This document shows, piece after piece, positions 59,301 through 64,000 of a stretch of DNA of 64,000 nucleotides (positions are counted from its first letter, which is position 1; every line of letters begins with the position of its first letter). The position numbers and the translations under genes were made by a program. Under the pieces are notes generated by a model. That model saw nothing but the letters and a program-made list of their open reading frames with translations. It was not told the DNA's origin and ran no database searches. The stretch comes from Diplosphaera chodatii. Its lineage: Eukaryota > Chlorophyta > Trebouxiophyceae > Prasiolales > Stichococcaceae. The DNA lies in contig JAALGY010000044.1 of assembly GCA_032358165.1 (NCBI GenBank), positions 558,001-622,000 on the forward strand, read 5' to 3'.

Positions 59301-60958
59301 CGCCAGAGAGAGGGTTTAGCAGGACCACCTGCAGCGCGACCAGCATGCGCTGCGCCTCGGCCCGCTGCCGCTCGGCCAGCTCGGCGCGGCGTTCCGCGGC
59401 GGCCACGTCCGACCACCGCGCCAGCAGCTGCGCCTGCAGCTCCCCGACGCGGGGCGCCTCCTGCGACGCACCCACCCTGCTGTTGGAGGGAAGACCACAA
59501 CCACCAGGCGATGCAAGCAGACACCAGCGTCATGTGACACCTCCCAGTTGCGCGACTTCGTGCTTGCGCGTGTGTGACACCGGGCGCAACCTGCTGCAGG
59601 TGGTGTCCCAGTGCATCGCAAGCCTGCTGGCAGAGGCGATCTGTTCTGGTGTCAGCAGCCCACCTGCCGCTCCTCCAGCTCGGCAGCCGCAGCCGCCAGC
59701 TGCTGTCGGAGCTCCGCATTGCACTCCGCAGCGCCTGCCAGCGCTGCTTCACGGCTGCCGGCGTCAGGGGCACCTGCTGCCGCCGCCGGCTGCTCAGAGC
59801 CCTCTGAAGCATCCGCCGACGGGGCCGCAGGGTGTTTGGCCGCTGGCGGCTGGGCGCCTGCAGCGGCGGCGGCGGCCTCGGCGGCAGCGGCACGCGCCTC
59901 GGCAGCATCCCTCGCCCAGGCGGCGACCCTGGCGGCGCCCTCGGCCGCCGCCAGCGCAGCCCGCAGCTGCGCCACCGTCTGCACATGCCACAGCAGCACA
60001 TCATGCGCATGTCACCCCTGGGAAAGCCGCGCTATCGCCTGCGTGGTCATCGGGTCGGCAGGGTGAGATGTGCGGCTGGGGGCGACGTTCCACATATTTT
60101 TCCCGTTTCAGTCGAAGCAGGCAAGGACGACATGCTGTCAGGTGGCAAGTCCCTTTCTGGCGATGGGGCAGAGGGTGACCACCTGAGGCAGGTCGTCAGC
60201 GTTATCTGCAGCAGGCCCCGCGCCAGGCGCTTCGCTGCCGTGCTTGAACCCTAGCAGCGGCGGCGGCTCCTCCTCGTCGCCGGATGTCGCCGATGGCGTA
60301 AACAGCACGCGGGCCCCCTCCAGCGGGAACTCCGCCAGGCGCGCCCGCGCGGCCCGTGCCGGCGACGTGCCCTCCCGCCTGTGGGCAGTGCGAGCAGGCT
60401 GTCGTGCCAGCGGTCACGCCGCCACGACGTGTGGTGTGGTCATAACATACGGTCCGTGCAGTGTGCCTATGCCCCAAGAGGCCGCATGCATTCGCGCTGC
60501 CGGCCGTCCCTTCCACGGCTTGCAATGCAGCAAGCTCAGCACTTTGTTTCGGTACGCGCTGCAGCATCGAGTGCAGCTCCCGACACTCACGTCTGGGGTG
60601 ATGCCGGCTGGTAGGTGGTGGCCGCGGGGCTGATCGCATGGCTGTGTGGGCCGCCACCGCTACCTCCGCCTGCCTGGCCGCCATGGAACTTGCTGCCATT
60701 GCCGAGCAAAGCTTCACGCTGCTCCGCAAACGCTGCCGCGCTCGCAGCTGCCAGCCCAAGTCCCCCGAAGCCGTGCTGGTAGCCGTGCTGGTGCAGCAGG
60801 CGGCCGTTGCTGAAGCCGCTGGGAGGCTTCAGGCCGGCGCCGGGTTGGACGGCGACATCGGCGCCCCGCTGCGACTGCTGCAGGGCCGCCACCAGGGACG
60901 CCAGGCCCCGGGGCGCGGCAGGATCCCCGCCGGCGCCACGCCGGGGGCTCCCGAACAT
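56338..60958 (-). CDS. Ala-rich coiled-coil protein with hydrophobic C-terminal part
   Basis: Exons on the minus strand: about 60594-60958 (ATG at 60958, MFGSPRRGAGGDPAAPRGLA), 60192-60378, 59656-59990, 59330-59475, 59033-59165, 58401-58870, about 57990-58137 and 56338-57599. Several give Ala/Glu/Arg/Gln heptads typical of coiled coils (LAERQRAEAQRMLVALQ; GLQAELDATRAERDAARHIA; LEAVSAERAALQRSASAAKQ). The last exon holds GDLSRAFAAAAAAASPQTPS, a conserved-looking helical block LRLLADRLALLPTFVRLLLA, and near the end AGVAGASLAAAGAAAAWCYT, possibly a membrane segment. No family was recognised. A perfect inverted repeat covers the donor after the 58401-58870 exon. The last exon has a decayed duplicate at 52500-54026. 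Confidence 0.65.
58324..58406. repeat. Perfect 36-bp inverted repeat with 11-base loop
   Basis: Arms 58324-58359 and 58371-58406 are exact reverse complements; the loop is TTGCTTACTGA (58360-58370). Pairing ends on both sides at a G/T mismatch. The right arm overlaps the 3' end of the predicted exon 58401-58870 and its GTGGCT donor (58395-58400); the rest lies in the following intron. Confidence 0.95.
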
Positions 60959-61744
60959 GCTGCGACACCGCCTGTGTATAATGCAACTGCCATCTCAGGT
61001 TCCGGCAGTCAGTCTCAGTCGCAGGAGCCAAGTCATGTTTTTCGCTGATACACAGCAGGAAGCATCTGCGTATACGGCGTTGCAACGACAGAAGCACTTC
61101 AACACTGCAAAGCAGCGCACCTGACAGTGTGTGCTTGCTGGAGGAGTGCGCCTGCGCCAGCACCCTATAAAAACCACCCCAGGCTAGCGTGTGCCACAGC
61201 CGTCGCGACAGCACCTTGAAATCCTTTGGGCCCCGTTCGTCTTGTTAGCTGAATCTGCCGCGTACAATTTGCCAGCCAACAAGGGTGTTGGCGGTTCAAG
61301 AGGATGTTCCACGTCAGACTGGCTCTCAGCCTGCTCTGTTGGCGATACACGGCATCAAGAACGCCACAATCAGATCGCAGAAGTTGTTCAATGTACTACG
61401 CAGAGCAGCAGACACCAGCATTGCACAAGCGTGCCGCAAGAGCACCGCACACAAGAAGTAGGACTGCCGAGGTCGCAAGTACGCACTGCGCCGTGCGTCC
61501 TTGCGGCTGTCGCAAGACCCAGCATCAGCCCAACCGACTGCTTTGACGTGTACGTACGCAAAAGCGGAGTCTTTCACATCAGGAGGGACGGAACAAACTT
61601 TCGGGGTGTAACGTGGGAGTCAAGTGAAGACTGCAAGCTTGCCGCCGTTGGCCGCCGATGCAGGTACCACAACCAACTCTAGCAGCCTGATGTGTCCGAG
61701 GCAATACTAGTGACGTCAAGCATCCTTTTAAACCACAAACTTTC
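60959..61744. other. Intergenic region between two minus-strand genes
   Basis: It should hold the 3' UTR of CNOT11 and the promoter of the coiled-coil gene. A plus-strand frame around 61500-61680 is open but has no start, splice partner or domain. No gene was recognised. Confidence 0.45.
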
Positions 61745-64000
61745 CTAAGGTGTAAACACAACCTCACGTGTTGTCCCAAGAAGCAGCCGGTACAGCGCAG
61801 CAGCCTCCCTGCAGCACAGGAGCACAACAAATGGTTTATGACGGCCTCATGCACATCTGCAGTGTGCTACAAACGTGCGCAGGGCACACAGTGGGCATGC
61901 ACATGGAAGCGGTTGCAGTTGGCCGTCGCTCCAACAAACACTACTAGTCTGCACACTTGCGAGCTTCACATGCCAGTCAATCAAGCCTCGAGTGTCGCAT
62001 GACTGCTTGCTATTTGCATTCCAGACCCACCGTCACCAGCAGAACACATCGTCGCCTGACCCCGGAACAGCGCACACCTGACGCGGGAGAAGCGGATGCA
62101 GAACGCCTGCGCCTCCACGATCACTGACAGAACATCGTCCAACCGTGTCCGAACCAAGGACGTCGTGAAAGCGCACACAAGCCGCACCTTGCGCCCCGCT
62201 GCCATGGCGTCCTGCAGCATGGCGGTCTGAACATGGACAAGCGCCGTTGAACTGCGGAGAATGCATGCCCGTCGATCAACTGCAGTCGTTGGGCACTTGC
62301 CGGTGGCACACCTGCTCAGCATCGCAGGCTGCGAACGAATGTACCAGAAACGCCTGCATACAATAGCCTGGCCGTTCCAACTGCCCTCTTACTGTGACTG
62401 CCGTGCAGGCACATCAACCACGCAGCAGTGCAGCAGGCAGCACATGCTGGAGGGCACACGACCTGCAGGAAACCGTCTGGGAGGGGGCCCTGGTGCTGCA
62501 CCAGGCGGCTGACCACCTCCATGCTCTGCAGGCCCAGCTCCGAGCGGGCGACCGCCTGAAAATGTGGCTCTGTCTGCAATGCAGAGTATGCCAGGTTTCT
62601 GTCGCAGTAGGCACTGGCTGTACTCAGCTCCAGGTGACGACCCAGGACAGGTGCTCGTCACACTCCCCGTTTTGGCATGTTCCAGGCGCTTGTAGTGCAG
62701 CCATCCAGACGCACACGGTTTCTGCTCGGTAGCTCACCTCCGGCACGTGTGCGAGGCGCAGCAGCAGCTGCGCGGCGAGCCCCGGGTTGTATCGCACCAG
62801 GCCGGGCAGCTGCGGCGGCGGCGGCACGACATCCAGCACGCCGGGCGGGTCGGTCTCCAGGCCGGCCGCTGCAGCCTGCGCGTCTGATGGCGCCAGGGCA
62901 CCCTGCATCACAGAGGTCCGCATAGGTCGAAGTGGGAACACCTTCAGCTGGCCGCGCAGCGACTGACACCGAAGGGCTTGGGGCGGCAAAGGCACGCATC
63001 CGCCGACTCGGCTCCTCTGACCTCGCAATGTGCGCTATCCCAATCAGCATGGTGAACGTCAGCCGATCCCCTGTCCATTCGTTTGCCGAGTTGCGGTTGA
63101 CAGCCAGCAGCACAGCCCAAAGCCGGAGGCCCGTGCAGCACCCACCTCAGCGCCATGCCGCAGAATGTCTCTGACTGCCTGCTGCTGCGGGGTGAGCCGA
63201 GGACTTTCGGCACCCCTGTCACCGCCCCCCTGCAGCGCCGCTGTGTCGCCCGCCGCCCACGCCAGCTCGCACGGCTGCACAGGCAGCGGCCGAGGGGGCG
63301 GCGGCCGCACCCACAGAAAGGGTGTCCGGCCCTCCTGCGGGGAACCCTCACTGGCGTCTGCTGCTGCGCTGCGCCTCCTGCAGTGACGAACAACAGTCTC
63401 ATCCAGCACGGTTCCTGGGTGTTGCAGTGCTGTTGCTTCAGAGGTTGTAGCGAGTGCATGTCTGCGAGGCATGACACAGCTGACAAGGCACAGCAATTGC
63501 GCAGTCCTGTGCGCATCAGGAATCTCCGTTGTTCCAGCAGGCGCACCTGTCCAGGGACAGCTGCAGCTGCTGCCGTGTGCACGGCCCCGGCGCCCGCAGC
63601 GGCCCCCCCTCCCGCGCCCACCGGCTGGGCGTCAGCCCATCAACCTGCAGCCCATCGCACACGATCCTTACTCCAAAACGACGTTGTTGACTCCCCCTGG
63701 TGCCACGGTTTTTGCAGCGCTGTATGTGATGCATGCCCGGCCGTGTGGCATGAGTCGCAACAACCTTGCATCAACAAGCTCAGGGCTGCACATCAGGACA
63801 CACTGGGACATACGGAGCTGGCGTCGCCGCTCTCGAGCAGCAGGCACCGGACGAAGGCCGCCTCGCGGCTGGGTGGGTGCTCCGGCTTCAATGCTGCCTG
63901 TTTGGCAGTTTGCACTGGTTGGGCATTTAATGCTGTGCATTCACTGCACAAGCCATGGCATCGAGCAAATGATGAATTGGTCCGATATGCTGACCACACC
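61745..64000 (-). CDS. CNOT11: CCR4-NOT complex subunit 11 (partial)
   Basis: The minus-strand gene runs off the right edge. Exons recognised: about 63830-63907 (PSREAAFVRCLLLESG), about 63550-63650 (DGLTPSRW), about 63200-63380 with FLWVRPPPPRPLPVQPCELA and SPRLTPQQQAVRDILRHGAE, about 62740-62905 with PPPPQLPGLVRYNPGLAAQL, about 62470-62570 with LQSMEVVSRLVQHQGPLPDG, 62078-62251 with GRKVRLVCAFTTSLVRTRLD and IVEAQAFCIRFSRVR, and 61745-61808 with EAAALYRLLLGTT. The order matches CNOT11: the RP-P-L linker, the NP-A-LLL block, SMEVV-RL, and the EVQAFCIEFSRIREAA-type end. CNOT11 with CNOT10 docks on CNOT1 in the deadenylase complex that shortens mRNA tails. The start lies outside the window. Confidence 0.88.

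Noticed and set aside
58340..60178. 612-codon open frame on the plus strand
   Set aside because: It is antisense to the coiled-coil gene, whose exons have matching splice sites. The frame is Arg/Ala/Pro-rich in the way of a GC-rich shadow and crosses predicted introns without change.
1..64000. Bacterial-type features (operons, ribosome binding sites, CRISPR arrays, insertion sequences)
   Set aside because: Coding regions are split by GT-AG introns throughout, and no direct-repeat arrays or transposase-like frames were seen.

Overview
This window looks like nuclear DNA of a unicellular green alga, probably trebouxiophyte-like (lineage is inference). Genes are dense, lie on both strands and are split by many short GT-AG introns that usually end in TGCAG. 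Several genes are of plant type: an AZG purine permease, an AAE17/18-like acyl-activating enzyme with a peroxisomal SKL end, a sorbitol-dehydrogenase relative and a membrane-anchored kinase. Most long open frames in GC-rich stretches are shadows. I built gene models by joining exons whose phases and splice sites agree.

Layout. 0-0.5 kb: first exon of a gene leaving the left edge (-). 1.8-3.9 kb: SYLF/Ysc84 gene (+). 4.6-12.8 kb: AZG purine permease (-), followed by disordered-protein exons that are either its tail or a separate gene. 14.2-16.1 kb: F-box-like gene (+). 16.4-19.4 kb: class I aminotransferase (+). 20.1-22.2 kb: sorbitol dehydrogenase-like gene lacking an internal piece (-). 23.4-24.5 kb: LSm10-like protein (-). 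24.7-24.8 kb: a tRNA-Pro(AGG) gene with its halves in reversed order (-). 25.5-31.1 kb: WD40-like gene (-). 31.8-36.2 kb: protein kinase (+). 36.9-38.2 kb: actin-depolymerizing factor with a long N-terminal extension (-). 39.1-40.0 kb: intronless tail-anchored protein (+). 40.6-43.3 kb: unknown, possibly plastid protein (-). 43.7-49.15 kb: acyl-activating enzyme (+). 49.9-51.7 kb: membrane protein (+). 52.5-61.0 kb: a coiled-coil gene (-), a decayed copy of its last exon, and between them a less GC-rich 362-residue gene (+) and a TPR remnant. 61.7-64 kb: CNOT11 (-), running off the right edge.

The most notable element is the circularly permuted tRNA-Pro gene at 24718-24817 (minus strand). The half running from anticodon-loop base 38 to the 3' end lies upstream of the half running from base 1 to base 37, with a 28-nt spacer. 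Put back in order, the halves give full acceptor, anticodon and T stems. Also notable are a perfect 36-bp inverted repeat that covers a predicted 5' splice site, a clean intron presence/absence difference between two duplicated segments, and a phase-preserving loss of about 90 residues from the sorbitol dehydrogenase-like gene.

The genes form no single pathway. They are the usual mix of a eukaryotic nuclear locus: RNA metabolism (LSm10-like, CNOT11, tRNA), transport and metabolism (AZG, aminotransferase, polyol dehydrogenase, acyl activation), cytoskeleton (ADF) and signalling (kinase, F-box).
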